From an uncultured Alistipes sp. (GTDB taxonomy: Bacteria; Bacteroidota; Bacteroidia; Bacteroidales; Rikenellaceae), in the NCBI GenBank assembly GCA_944321955.1, contig CALUNG010000010.1:17362-81361 (forward strand): a stretch of 64,000 nt of DNA, read 5' to 3'. Shown piece after piece: positions 9,002 to 18,929 of the stretch; position 1 is the stretch's first letter, and each line of letters opens with the position of its first letter. The position numbers were made by a program, and so were the translations under genes. A model generated the notes under the pieces. That model was not told where the DNA came from. It did not search any database and worked only from the letters and a program-made list of their open reading frames with translations.

Positions 9002-10321
9002 ATGACAACACGAGCATTTCAGAAAGTATATACCAAGATAGACAACATTACCAAGGCCACGGTTACGCTTCGCGCCACGGGCGTTGGCAATGACGAGCTG
9101 GCTACCGTAGGCGGCAAGCTGGCTCAGGTCGTAAAGATTATGGGCGACAACGTGACGCTTCAGGTGTTCGCCGGAACCGAAGGCCTCAAGACCGACTCGG
9201 AAGTGGTATTCCATGGCGAGCCGCCGAAGCTGAAGGTTTCGGACAACCTGGCCGGACGTTTCTTCAACGCCTATGGCGAACCGCTCGAGGGCGGCGAGCA
9301 GATCGAGGGCGAGGCGCGCGAGATCGGAGGCCCGACGGTCAACCCGTTCAAGCGCAAGCAGCCGTCGGAGCTTATTGCTACCGGTATCGCCGGTATCGAC
9401 CTTAACAATACCATCGTGTCGGGTCAGAAGATCCCGTTCTTCGCCGATCCGGACCAGCCCTACAACGCCGTGATGGCCAACGTGGCGCTGCGCGCCAAGG
9501 CCGACAAGATCATCCTCGGCGGCATGGGACTTACCAACGACGACTTCCTCTACTTCAAGCAGGTGTTCGAGAATGCCGGTGCGCTGGACCGCATCGTGTC
9601 GTTCGTGAACACTACGGAGAACCCTCCCGTCGAGCGTCTGCTCGTTCCGGACATGGCCCTTACGGCGGCCGAATATTTCGCCGTGGACAAGGGCGAGAAG
9701 GTTCTGGTGCTGCTGACCGACATGACGCTCTATGCCGATGCGCTGGCCATCGTGTCGAACCGTATGGACCAGATCCCGTCGAAGGACTCGATGCCTGGTT
9801 CGCTCTATTCGGACCTCGCGAAGATCTACGAGAAGGCCGTGCAGCTTCCTAACGGAGGTTCGATCACCATTATCGCCGTGACGACCCTTTCGGGCGGCGA
9901 CATCACGCACGCCGTACCCGACAATACGGGTTACATCACCGAGGGACAGCTCTTCCTGCGCAACGATACCGATACGGGTAAGGTCATCGTCGACCCGTTC
10001 CGTTCGCTGTCGCGTCTGAAGCAGCTGGTTATCGGCAAGAAGACCCGCGAAGACCACCCGCAGGTGATGAATGCCTGCGTGCGTCTGTATGCCGATGCGG
10101 CCAACGCCAAGACCAAACTCGAGAACGGTTTCGACCTGTCGGACTACGACGAACGTGCCTTGAAGTTCGCCCACGACTATTCGGAGAAGCTGCTGTCGAT
10201 CGACGTGAACATCGATATCAATCAGATGCTCGACACGGCGTGGACGCTCTTTGCAAAATACTTTACCAAGGAAGAGGTTGCCATCAAGGCCGACCTGATA
10301 GCCAAGTACTGGAAAGCATAA
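9002..10321 (+). CDS. atpB: V/A-type ATP synthase regulatory subunit B
   Basis: The product is 439 residues. B alternates with A in the hexameric head and binds nucleotide without catalysing hydrolysis. As expected for B, the position of the P-loop carries SGQKIPFFADPDQPY instead of GxxxxGKT. Other B-family blocks are LVLLTDMTLYADALAIVSNRMDQIPSKDSMPGSLYSDLAKIYEKA and YITEGQLFLRNDTD. The sequence is clearly V/A-type and not F-type beta. It follows atpA after 9 bp and precedes atpD after 6 bp. Confidence 0.96.
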   Translation: MTTRAFQKVYTKIDNITKATVTLRATGVGNDELATVGGKLAQVVKIMGDNVTLQVFAGTEGLKTDSEVVFHGEPPKLKVSDNLAGRFFNAYGEPLEGGEQIEGEAREIGGPTVNPFKRKQPSELIATGIAGIDLNNTIVSGQKIPFFADPDQPYNAVMANVALRAKADKIILGGMGLTNDDFLYFKQVFENAGALDRIVSFVNTTENPPVERLLVPDMALTAAEYFAVDKGEKVLVLLTDMTLYADALAIVSNRMDQIPSKDSMPGSLYSDLAKIYEKAVQLPNGGSITIIAVTTLSGGDITHAVPDNTGYITEGQLFLRNDTDTGKVIVDPFRSLSRLKQLVIGKKTREDHPQVMNACVRLYADAANAKTKLENGFDLSDYDERALKFAHDYSEKLLSIDVNIDINQMLDTAWTLFAKYFTKEEVAIKADLIAKYWKA

Positions 10322-10327
10322 GGAACA

Positions 10328-10936
10328 ATGGCAATCAAATTTCAATATAACAAGACTTCGCTCGGCGAACTCGGCAAACAGCTGAAGATGCGCCAGAACG
10401 CTCTGCCTACCATCAAGAGCAAGGAGAGCGCCCTGCGTTCCGAGGTCAAAAAGGCGAAGAACTCCGCACAGCACTACCGTGAGCTGTTCGAGCGTGCGAC
10501 GCACGAATACGACTACATGGTATCGTTGTGGGGGGAGTTTGATTGTACGTTGCTTCGCGTTGCCGATGTCGATCTGGCGACGCAGAAGATTGCCGGCGTG
10601 AAGATACCGGTGCTCGGCGGCGTACGTTTCGAGGAGCGTCCATACGATGTCTTCTCGTCGCCGTTGTGGTATTCGGACGGTATCGCCATACTGAAGAAGT
10701 TGGCAGAGCTGGGCATCGAATACGAGGTCTATAACCGACGTATGGAGCTGCTCGACTTCGCACGCCGCAAAACCACTCAGAAGGTGAACTTGTACGAGAA
10801 GGTGCAGATACCCGGGTATGAGGACGCCATACGCAAGATCAAACGATTCATGGAGGATGAGGAGAACCTCTCCAAGTCTGCCCAGAAGATAGTGAAAACT
10901 CGTCAGCAACAGGCCGCGGAGGGGTCGATGTCATGA
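10328..10936 (+). CDS. atpD: V/A-type ATP synthase subunit D (central stalk)
   Basis: The product is 202 residues, predicted to be almost wholly helical, as expected for the antiparallel coiled coil of subunit D that rotates inside the A3B3 head. N-terminal helix: FQYNKTSLGELGKQLKMRQNALPTIKSKESALRSEVKKAK; C-terminal helix: ARRKTTQKVNLYEKVQIPGYEDAIRKIKRFMEDEENLSKSAQKIVKTRQQQ. The middle differs from archaeal D proteins. The stop overlaps the atpI start by 4 bp (ATGA), indicating coupled translation. No separate F-subunit gene follows, unlike in Enterococcus or Thermus operons. Confidence 0.9.
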   Translation: MAIKFQYNKTSLGELGKQLKMRQNALPTIKSKESALRSEVKKAKNSAQHYRELFERATHEYDYMVSLWGEFDCTLLRVADVDLATQKIAGVKIPVLGGVRFEERPYDVFSSPLWYSDGIAILKKLAELGIEYEVYNRRMELLDFARRKTTQKVNLYEKVQIPGYEDAIRKIKRFMEDEENLSKSAQKIVKTRQQQAAEGSMS

Positions 10937-12768
10937 TAGCGAAAATGTCGAAATACGATTTTGTCCTCTATGCGGGACAGAGCGCCGATTTCATCGAACG
11001 GCTGCGTGAACTGGGCCTTGTCGACATCACTACGGCCGGATGGGAACCCGCCGAGGAGGACCGTCAGCTGCTTTCGGACATCGAGGCTCACGTGAAGACC
11101 GTGGAATTTCTGCGTGCGTTCCGTGCGGACGAACGTTATGTTGCAGGCCAGCCGCTGGCCGCAGGTACTGATGTCTTCGGCGAATATACGGCCACGCAGC
11201 AGCGGATTACGGAGCTGAAGGCCGAGATAGGCCGTCTGTCGAAGATCGTGACCGAGTGGACGCCGTGGGGCGACTTCTCGACCGAGACCGTCGGCAAACT
11301 GGCGTCACAGGGTGTCGTACTGCGATTCTTTACTACGCAGAAGAGCACCTTCGAACGTTACGAGGCCGAGTGGAACGAACGTTACAACATATCGGTAATA
11401 GAGCAGACTGCAGGTACGGTCTATTTCGTGGTTGTTGGGGCTCCGGGCGACGAGGTGGAACTCGATGCCATGGAGGTCAAGCTCCCTCAGATGGATGCTG
11501 CGGAGGCGTCGAAACGTATCGGCCAGCTCGAAGAAGAGATATCGGGGCTCGATGCGACGCTGTCGCGCTGCGCCGACTCGGTAGAGGTGATCGAGACCGA
11601 AACGGCCGCATTGAAGGAGCGCCTGCAGGGCGTGAAGGTTCAGGCCACGGCCAAACCCGAAGCCGACGGTACGCTGCTCGTGATGGAGGGCTGGGCCGAA
11701 AAGGAGACCTCGGACAAGGTAGACGCGCTGCTCGACGAGTATCCCAACGTGGTATATGTCAAGAGCGACCCGACGCCCGAGGACGATACGCCGGTCAAGC
11801 TTAAGAACGGCTGGTTCGCCCACATATTCGAGTTCGTAGGCAACATGTACGCACTGCCCAAGTACGGCACGATAGACCTCACGCCGTTCTTCGCACCGTT
11901 CTACATGCTCTTCTTCGGAATCTGCCTGAACGATGCCGGTTACGGTCTGATACTGCTGGCCCTGGGACTGGTCATGCTGCGCAAGAGCAAGACCCCGACC
12001 ATGAAGCAGGCCTCGTGGTTCGCCACGATGTGCGCCGTCGCCACGATACTGTTCGGCGGCTTCTGCGGTTCGTTCTTCGGAATGAGCATGTCGGAGTGGT
12101 TCCCGTCGGTACACTTCTTCGACTTCCAGAACAAGTTCTTTACGATAGCCCTGGCCATAGGCTTGGTACAGATCATATTCGGAATGATACTCAAGGTCTC
12201 GCTTATCAGCGGTACCGTTGGTTTCAAATATGCGCTGTCGACGCTGGGCTGGGTGATCATCGTCGTGTCGGCATGTCTGGCAATGGGACTGCCGCTGCTC
12301 GACGAGAGTTGGGTAATACCGTTCTTCACCTCGTCGTCGCCGGCATTCTATGCCGCCCTCGGCGTCGGTGCGGTGTTGATGTTCTTCTTCAATTCGCCCG
12401 GCAAGAATATCTTCGTGAATGTCGGTTCGGGCCTTTGGGATACCTACAACAATATCACCGGCATATTGAGCGACGTGCTGAGTTATATCCGTCTGTTCGC
12501 CATCGGACTGTCGGGCGGCGTGCTGGCACTGGTGTTCAACTCGCTGGCATCGGGATTTGTCCCCGAAGGAGCCAACATATTCGTGCGGCTGCTGGTGATG
12601 ATACCCATATTGCTCATAGGTCACGGTATCAATATGTTCATGTCCACGATATCGTCGTTCGTGCACCCGATGCGACTTACGTTCGTGGAGTTCTACAAGA
12701 ATGCGGGTTTCGAGATGTCGATGCGTACGTTCGAACCCCTGCGCAAACTGAATCAAACAAACAAATAA
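10933..12768 (+). CDS. atpI: V/A-type ATP synthase subunit I (a-subunit, membrane stator)
   Basis: The product is 611 residues. The first ~310 residues are cytoplasmic with coiled-coil segments (PQMDAAEASKRIGQLEEEISGLDATLSRC). The C-terminal half has about seven membrane helices, starting with the conserved FAPFYMLFFGICLNDAGYGLILLALGLVML. The essential arginine is expected in DVLSYIRLFAIGLSGGVLALVFN, a block conserved in I/a subunits that provides the half-channels for ion flow. The ATG at 10933 overlaps atpD; an in-frame ATG at 10945 is an alternative start. The gene pairs with atpK to form the membrane motor. Confidence 0.95.
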   Translation: MIAKMSKYDFVLYAGQSADFIERLRELGLVDITTAGWEPAEEDRQLLSDIEAHVKTVEFLRAFRADERYVAGQPLAAGTDVFGEYTATQQRITELKAEIGRLSKIVTEWTPWGDFSTETVGKLASQGVVLRFFTTQKSTFERYEAEWNERYNISVIEQTAGTVYFVVVGAPGDEVELDAMEVKLPQMDAAEASKRIGQLEEEISGLDATLSRCADSVEVIETETAALKERLQGVKVQATAKPEADGTLLVMEGWAEKETSDKVDALLDEYPNVVYVKSDPTPEDDTPVKLKNGWFAHIFEFVGNMYALPKYGTIDLTPFFAPFYMLFFGICLNDAGYGLILLALGLVMLRKSKTPTMKQASWFATMCAVATILFGGFCGSFFGMSMSEWFPSVHFFDFQNKFFTIALAIGLVQIIFGMILKVSLISGTVGFKYALSTLGWVIIVVSACLAMGLPLLDESWVIPFFTSSSPAFYAALGVGAVLMFFFNSPGKNIFVNVGSGLWDTYNNITGILSDVLSYIRLFAIGLSGGVLALVFNSLASGFVPEGANIFVRLLVMIPILLIGHGINMFMSTISSFVHPMRLTFVEFYKNAGFEMSMRTFEPLRKLNQTNK

Positions 12769-12775
12769 ACAATAA

Positions 12776-13249
<474 letters not shown>

Positions 13250-13274
13250 TACCGACGAATCGTTACGGAATTCG

Positions 13275-13311
13275 GTTGCAGCGGGATATCTTCCCGCTGC
13301 AACTGTTTTTT
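13275..13311 (+). terminator. Intrinsic terminator of the ATPase operon
   Basis: A perfect 11-bp stem (GTTGCAGCGGG at 13275-13285 with CCCGCTGCAAC at 13293-13303), 7-nt loop, then TG and a run of T. Confidence 0.9.
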
Positions 13312-13327
13312 ATATATGTATGCGATG

Positions 13328-13359
13328 TTTTATTTTTCGGATGAAAAGTCCTATATTTG
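13328..13359 (+). promoter_or_regulatory. Promoter of the GH3 glycosidase gene
   Basis: TATATTTG at 13352-13359 matches the -7 consensus. TTTT at 13328-13331, 20 bp upstream, is a 3-of-4 match to the -33 box. Predicted start is about 24 nt before the ATG. Confidence 0.65.
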
Positions 13360-13389
13360 TACGGAAACTCTAAAATCTGCAATAAATCA

Positions 13390-15651
13390 ATGAAACTTTT
13401 ATCCAAACTTCTGTTGTTGGCGTTGCTGGTTGCACTGCCGACATCTACTCTTGTGGCAGCCAACACCCCCAAGGACAAGACCGACAAGGAGATCATGCGC
13501 AAGGTCGACGCTCTGATGAAAAAGATGACCCTGCGCGAAAAGATTGGTCAGCTGATACAGTTGCGTCCCAGTGAAGGGGACATAACCGGTCCGGATGGAG
13601 AACAGCTCAAGGTCGAGGACTTTATCCGTGAAGGATGTTGCGGATCGCTGCTCAGCGTTGCTTCTCCCGATGAAATCATGCGTTTCCAGCGTTTGGCCGT
13701 CGACAGCTCGCGACTGGGTATCCCGCTGCTTTTCGGACATGACGTAATTCACGGTTGCCGAATTATTTTCCCCGAAAACCTCGGAGTGTCGGCTTCGTGG
13801 GACGTGGAGGCCGCCGAGCGCCTTGCACGTGTTTCAGCCGAAGAGGCTGCCGCCTTCGGTATCGCATGGACATTCTCGCCCATGTGCGACGTCAGTGCCG
13901 ATCCTCGTTGGGGTCGTGTCTCGGAGGGATCGGGCGAAGATCCGTATCTTGGTGCTGCCATGGCCCGTGCCATGGTACGCGGCTATCAGGGCGATGACCT
14001 CTCGGATCCTAATACCATTCTGGCCTGCGTGAAGCACTTTGCAGCATACGGAGCTCCGCAGGGAGGCCGCGACTACAATACAGTCGACATGTCCGAACGC
14101 ATGTTCCGTGACCGTTACCTGCCGCCGTACCGTGCTGCCATAGATGAAGGCGCTGCAACGGTCATGACATCGTTCAACGATTTCAACGCCATTCCCGCTA
14201 CAGGCAACAAGTGGCTGATGCGTACCGTGCTGCGTGATGAACTCGGGTTCGACGGCTTTGTCGTAACCGATTACAATGCCATGCACGAGATGGTCGCACA
14301 TGGCGTTGCCGCCGACGGCAAAGAGGCTGCAGCCATGGCTTTCGACGCTCATGTTAACATGGATATGGTCGATTGCGACTACCTGATGTACGGTGAGGAA
14401 CTCGTACGCGAGAGACGCGTGTCGGAGAAGACGATAGACGAGCTTTGCCGTGCGGTACTGGTGGCAAAGTTCCGCCTCGGCCTTTTCGATGACCCGTACA
14501 GATATGGCGGCGATCGTTACGAGACGGCGATGTACAAATCCGAAAACCTGAAGATCGCACGCGACGTGGCCCGCAAGTCGATGGTGTTGCTGCGTAATGA
14601 GAATGATCTGTTGCCTCTCGACGGCAATGAGCGTATGGCGCTGATAGGTCCGTTCGGCGATTCCGGTAGCGAGATGCTCGGTTCGTGGAGTGCATTCGGC
14701 GAAGGCGACCGCTCGATAACCTTCCTCGAAGGATTGCAGGAGCGCTTCGGCAGTGAAAATGTCGCGTATACAGAGGGATGCAAGCCTCTCGAACAGATCG
14801 AAGGCGGGATAGATGCTGCCGTGGCTGCCGCAAATGGAGCCGATGTGGTTCTGCTGGCTTTGGGCCTGCCCAACAAGTGCAGCGGCGAAGCGGCGAGCAT
14901 GACATCCATAGAGTTGCCGCAGCCGCAGCTGGAGCTTCTCGATGCCGTGGCTGCTACCGGCAAGCCTGTGGCCATATTGTTGGTTACGGGTCGTCCGATG
15001 GATATTACGGATGAGGTCGGAAAGGTCGACGCCGTGCTTGTAACGTGGCACGCCGGAACGATGGCCGGAGCTGCGCTGGCCGATGTCGTGTCGGGTGATT
15101 TCAATCCGTCGGGACGTCTGACCATGACTTTCCCTTACGATATTGGCCAGGTACCCATACACTATTCGATGAAGCGAACGGGACGTCCGATGCCGTCGCC
15201 CGATGCTCGCGCAAAGTATCTGTCACGTTACCTGTTTACGCCCAATGAACCGCTCTACTGCTTCGGCTACGGGTTGAGCTACACGACGTTCGACTATTCG
15301 GATCTGAAGGTCCTGACGCCCGAAGTGAAGATAGGCGAGCCGGTACGTGTAAGCGTCAAGGTGACCAACAGCGGAAAACGCGACGGCGACGAGGTCGTAC
15401 AGCTCTATCTGCATGACAAGGTGGCTTCGACGACACGTCCCGTACGTGAGTTGAAGGGGTTCCGCAAGGTTGCGCTCAAGGCCGGCGAGTCGAAGGTCGT
15501 GGAGTTCACCATACAGCCCGAGGATATGGCTTTCTGCCGTGCCGACATGGAGTTTGCGCAGGAGCCCGGTGACTTCGACGTATGGATCGGCCACGATTCC
15601 AATGCCCCTCTGCATGGCGGGTTTACCGTAAAACAGGACATCCGTAAGTAA
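13390..15651 (+). CDS. Glycoside hydrolase family 3, beta-glucosidase-like, secreted
   Basis: The product is 753 residues from the ATG at 13390. A signal peptide is clear (MKLLSKLLLLALLVALPTS). It is followed by the GH3 N-terminal TIM barrel (KMTLREKIGQL, FGHDVIHGCR, FSPMCDVSADPRWGRVSEG, VKHFAAYG), with the likely nucleophile Asp294 in GFVVTDYN. Then come the GH3 C-terminal alpha/beta domain (ALGLPNKCSGEAASMTSIELP) and a fibronectin III-like C-terminal domain (FGYGLSYTTFDYSDL onward). Architecture and length match periplasmic BglX-type enzymes that split beta-glucosides. It has its own promoter and terminator; the exact substrate is not clear. Confidence 0.92.
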   Translation: MKLLSKLLLLALLVALPTSTLVAANTPKDKTDKEIMRKVDALMKKMTLREKIGQLIQLRPSEGDITGPDGEQLKVEDFIREGCCGSLLSVASPDEIMRFQRLAVDSSRLGIPLLFGHDVIHGCRIIFPENLGVSASWDVEAAERLARVSAEEAAAFGIAWTFSPMCDVSADPRWGRVSEGSGEDPYLGAAMARAMVRGYQGDDLSDPNTILACVKHFAAYGAPQGGRDYNTVDMSERMFRDRYLPPYRAAIDEGAATVMTSFNDFNAIPATGNKWLMRTVLRDELGFDGFVVTDYNAMHEMVAHGVAADGKEAAAMAFDAHVNMDMVDCDYLMYGEELVRERRVSEKTIDELCRAVLVAKFRLGLFDDPYRYGGDRYETAMYKSENLKIARDVARKSMVLLRNENDLLPLDGNERMALIGPFGDSGSEMLGSWSAFGEGDRSITFLEGLQERFGSENVAYTEGCKPLEQIEGGIDAAVAAANGADVVLLALGLPNKCSGEAASMTSIELPQPQLELLDAVAATGKPVAILLVTGRPMDITDEVGKVDAVLVTWHAGTMAGAALADVVSGDFNPSGRLTMTFPYDIGQVPIHYSMKRTGRPMPSPDARAKYLSRYLFTPNEPLYCFGYGLSYTTFDYSDLKVLTPEVKIGEPVRVSVKVTNSGKRDGDEVVQLYLHDKVASTTRPVRELKGFRKVALKAGESKVVEFTIQPEDMAFCRADMEFAQEPGDFDVWIGHDSNAPLHGGFTVKQDIRK

Positions 15652-15654
15652 ATA

Positions 15655-15695
15655 AGCGGGCCGTATCGTCGAAAGATACGGCCCGCTTTGTTTTG
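15655..15695. terminator. Bidirectional terminator between the GH3 gene and mqnC
   Basis: A perfect 13-bp stem (AGCGGGCCGTATC at 15655-15667 with GATACGGCCCGCT at 15675-15687), 7-nt loop, T-rich on the right side. It lies between two convergent genes. Confidence 0.85.
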
Positions 15696-15702
15696 TGTTC
15701 CA

Positions 15703-16800
15703 CTACATGGGCCACTGCCGGTATTCGTAGAGCTGGTTGCGCAGCCGCGGCGTAAATCCGGCTTCGCGGATGGCCTGCTGTATGCCTTCGGCGTCGAAGG
15801 TGTTGTGCGCACCGGCCGAGGCCACCACGTTCTCCTCGATCATGATGGAGCCCATGTCGTTGGCACCGCTGTGAAGCGCGATCTGCGCCGTGGCCTTACC
15901 GACGGTGAGCCACGAGGCCTGAATGTTGCGTATGTTGCACAGCAACAGCCGGCTGACGGCTATGATGCGGATGTATTCGAGCGGCGAGAATCGTGTGACG
16001 ACTCCCTCCTGCTCGAGCTGTGTTCCCGTCGAACGGAATATCCACGGAATGAAGGCTATGAATCCGTAGTTGCCTTCGGGACACCGTGCCTGCAGGTCGC
16101 GTATGCGCAGCAGATGGTCGACGCGCTGGCGGGGTGTCTCTATGTGGCCGTACATCATCGTGGCCGATGTCGGCAGGTTCAGCAGATGCGCCTCGTGCAT
16201 AACCTCGAGCCACTCATCCACTCCGGGCTTTGCCGGTGAGATGCGTTTGCGCACGTCGGGATCGAGAATTTCGGCGCCGGCGCCGGGCAGCGAGTCGAGA
16301 CCTGCGGCCATGAGCCGCTGCAGCGTCTGCATGGTCGTCAGCGAACTGATGCGCGCAATATGCGCAACCTCGGGCGCGCCGAGTGCATGCAGCCGGAGTG
16401 TGGGGTAGCGCCGTTTCAGTTCGCGAAAGAGATTCTCGTAAAACTCAATGCCCAATTGCGGGTGAAGTCCTCCCTGTATCAGCAGCTGGTCGCCACCCAG
16501 ACGCAACGTCTGGTCGATCTTCTCGCAATACTGTTCGATGGTGGTTATGAATGCACGCTCCTTCTGGTGCGGCTTGCAGTGGAAGTTGCAGAACTTGCAC
16601 CCAGAAATGCAGACGTTCGTTATGTTTACGTTGCGGTCGATCTGCCACGTTACGACCGACGGGTCATCGACCGTCTGTCGGCGCAGACGGTCGGCCGTCT
16701 CGGCCAGTTCGGGCAGAGGCGCATCGTAAAGTGCATAAGCCTCGTCGCGGGTCAGCGGCTCGCGGTCGAGGCATTTTTCGTAGAGGTCGTGCAGTCTCAC
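15703..16800 (-). CDS. mqnC: Cyclic dehypoxanthinyl futalosine synthase (radical SAM)
   Basis: The product is 365 residues. The radical SAM CX3CX2C cluster motif is C64-ISG-C68-KF-C71. Other blocks match MqnC: LLIQGGLHPQLGIEFYENLFRELKRRYP, LDSLPGAGAEILDPDVRKRISPAKPGVDEWLEVM, ATMMYGHIETP, FIPWIFR, NIQASWLTVG and SGANDMGSIMIEENVV. MqnC cyclises dehypoxanthine futalosine in the futalosine route to menaquinone, the respiratory quinone. The start overlaps the rnr stop by 4 bp, so it ends the leftward operon. Confusion with the related MqnE is possible, but the GAGAEIL/ATMMYGH/ENVV set favours MqnC. Confidence 0.88.
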   Translation of the reverse strand: MRLHDLYEKCLDREPLTRDEAYALYDAPLPELAETADRLRRQTVDDPSVVTWQIDRNVNITNVCISGCKFCNFHCKPHQKERAFITTIEQYCEKIDQTLRLGGDQLLIQGGLHPQLGIEFYENLFRELKRRYPTLRLHALGAPEVAHIARISSLTTMQTLQRLMAAGLDSLPGAGAEILDPDVRKRISPAKPGVDEWLEVMHEAHLLNLPTSATMMYGHIETPRQRVDHLLRIRDLQARCPEGNYGFIAFIPWIFRSTGTQLEQEGVVTRFSPLEYIRIIAVSRLLLCNIRNIQASWLTVGKATAQIALHSGANDMGSIMIEENVVASAGAHNTFDAEGIQQAIREAGFTPRLRNQLYEYRQWPM

Positions 16801-18929
16801 TTTTCGTTCACAAGTTCGAAGTCGAGGGTGCGTCGGCGCAGGTCGGTGGCCTTTACGCGCACGCGCACCTTGTTACCCAACGTATATGTCTTGCCGTGCG
16901 ATGTGCCGTAGACCTCGTAACGCTCCTCGTCGAAACGGTAGAAGTCGTCGTCGATGTCGCGCAGGTGCACCATGCCTTCGATGATCGAGTCGTCGAGTTC
17001 GACATAGATTCCCCACTCGCTGAGCCCCGAAATGTGTCCGTCGAAGACTTCGTGGCTGTGTTCCTGCATGTACTCCACCATCTTGTACTTGACGGAGGCA
17101 CGTTCGGCCTCGGCGGCTATCACCTCACGTTCCGAGGCGTGCTCGCACTGCGCTTCGAGCGCTACCTTGTCCACCGAACCCTTGCCCTCGAGATAGCGGG
17201 CGAGCAGACGGTGAACCATCATGTCGGGGTAGCGGCGTATGGGTGACGTGAAGTGCGTGTAGTAGGGGAATGCCAGTCCGTAGTGGCCGATGTTGTCGGT
17301 CGAGTACATGGCCTTGGCCATCGAACGTATGGCCAGCGTCGATACGGCATTCTCTTCGGGTTTGCCCTTGACCTTCGTCAGCAGCTTGTTCATCTCGCGG
17401 GCGATGGCTTTGCCCTTGTTGGCCTTGAAGATCAGCCCGAAGCGCAGAATGAACGTGCGGAACTTGTCGAGCTTTTCGGAGTCCGGTTTGTCGTGTATGC
17501 GGAATACCATCGTGCGCGGATGTCCGTTCTTGCCCTTGGCGCAGAACTGAGCCACGTGCTTGTTGGCCAGCAGCATGAACTCTTCGATAAGGTGGTTGGC
17601 CTCCTTCTGCTCCTTGAAGTAGATGCCCGTAGGTCTGCCGTCGGCATCGAGCGTGAATTTGGCTTCGCGGCGGTCGAAAAGCAACGCTCCGTTGTTTATG
17701 CGGGCTTCGCGCAGACCCTTGGCCAGGCGGTTGAGCGTTAGTATTTCGTCGGCAAGATCTCCCTTGCCCGTTTCGATTACCTCCTGCGCCTCGGCATAGG
17801 TGAAGCGACGGTCGGAGAGTATCACCGTACGGCCGAACCACTCCTTGGTGATTTCGAGATTCTCCCTGATGTTGAATACGGCCGAGAAACAGAGCTTCTC
17901 CTCATGCGGCCGCAGTGAACAAAGTTCGTTTGAGAGACGTTCGGGCAGCATCGGCACCGTGCGGTCGACCAGATATACGGACGTACCGCGCTCCTGCGCC
18001 TCGTTGTCGAGAATCGATCCCGGGCGTACGTAGTGCGTTACGTCTGCGATGTGTACGCCAACTTCCCACGTGTCGTCGCCCACACGGCGTATCGACAACG
18101 CATCGTCGAAGTCCTTCGCGTCGGCCGGGTCTATGGTGAATGTCGGAACATCGCGCATGTCGCGTCGTTCGGCATAGTCCTTTTCGGTTATCTCGCCCGG
18201 GATGCGCTCGGCGGCACGCTCCACCTCCTCGTCGAACTTGTACGGCAGGTCGTATTCCGCAAGTATGGCGTGCATCTCGGTATCGTTGTTGCCTTCGTCG
18301 CCCAGAACCTCCACGAGCGTTCCCGTCGGCCACTTGTCGTCGGCAGCCCAATCCTCTACGCGTACCACGACCTTCTTGCCCGACTCGAGATCGGGATATT
18401 TGTGGCGCGAAAGGTAGATGTCCACCGGTATGCGGCGCGTGTCGGTGTGAACCAGAACCGTATTTTTGGATGTTACCTCAGTCGTACCTATGTATGTGCG
18501 GCTGCTGCGCCCGACGATGCGGATGATCTCGCCTTCGGGCGATCCCTTGCGCGAATGGCGCGTTACGATCAGTTCGACACGGTCGCCGTCGAGCGCATGG
18601 TTGGCATTGCGCGGATCGACGTATATGTCGCCGTCGAGACCATCTACCGTTACGAATACTGCACCCGAGGCCGTCATCGACGCTACGCCCTCGTAGTGGG
18701 GCATGAGGTTGCGGCTCAGGTGATACTTGCGGTGGCTGACGCAGATGGTCCCCTCTTCCGTCAAACGGTCGAGAATGGCCTTCGTCATCTCGCGTCCTGC
18801 AGCGTCGGCTCCTCCCGATGCGGCTGCCAGATGCCTGAGCGAAAAGCTCTTGTCGGGCATCTCGTTAAACATGCGTACGATGAACGATGCCCGTTCATCG
18901 AATGTTATCTTCTCTTTTTTCCTTCCCAT
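16797..18929 (-). CDS. rnr: Ribonuclease R
   Basis: The product is 710 residues. This 3'-to-5' exoribonuclease degrades structured RNA. Domains in order: an N-terminal helix-turn-helix-like segment, two cold-shock/OB domains (about 70-210), the RNB catalytic domain with the Mg2+-binding motif TIDPADAKDFDDALS near residue 270, and a C-terminal S1 domain (VFDGHISGLSEWGIYVEL...) that ends in a basic tail. HFTSPIRRYPD is the conserved active-site arginine block. The start codon lies inside the end of the amidohydrolase gene (35-bp overlap) and the stop overlaps mqnC by 4 bp. Confidence 0.95.
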   Translation of the reverse strand: MGRKKEKITFDERASFIVRMFNEMPDKSFSLRHLAAASGGADAAGREMTKAILDRLTEEGTICVSHRKYHLSRNLMPHYEGVASMTASGAVFVTVDGLDGDIYVDPRNANHALDGDRVELIVTRHSRKGSPEGEIIRIVGRSSRTYIGTTEVTSKNTVLVHTDTRRIPVDIYLSRHKYPDLESGKKVVVRVEDWAADDKWPTGTLVEVLGDEGNNDTEMHAILAEYDLPYKFDEEVERAAERIPGEITEKDYAERRDMRDVPTFTIDPADAKDFDDALSIRRVGDDTWEVGVHIADVTHYVRPGSILDNEAQERGTSVYLVDRTVPMLPERLSNELCSLRPHEEKLCFSAVFNIRENLEITKEWFGRTVILSDRRFTYAEAQEVIETGKGDLADEILTLNRLAKGLREARINNGALLFDRREAKFTLDADGRPTGIYFKEQKEANHLIEEFMLLANKHVAQFCAKGKNGHPRTMVFRIHDKPDSEKLDKFRTFILRFGLIFKANKGKAIAREMNKLLTKVKGKPEENAVSTLAIRSMAKAMYSTDNIGHYGLAFPYYTHFTSPIRRYPDMMVHRLLARYLEGKGSVDKVALEAQCEHASEREVIAAEAERASVKYKMVEYMQEHSHEVFDGHISGLSEWGIYVELDDSIIEGMVHLRDIDDDFYRFDEERYEVYGTSHGKTYTLGNKVRVRVKATDLRRRTLDFELVNEK

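Noticed and set aside
6659-10909. Very long open frame (about 1400 codons) on the minus strand opposite the ATPase genes
   Set aside because: It is antisense to four well-supported V/A-ATPase genes, rich in Arg, His and Leu as expected of a shadow frame in GC-rich DNA, and has no recognisable domain.
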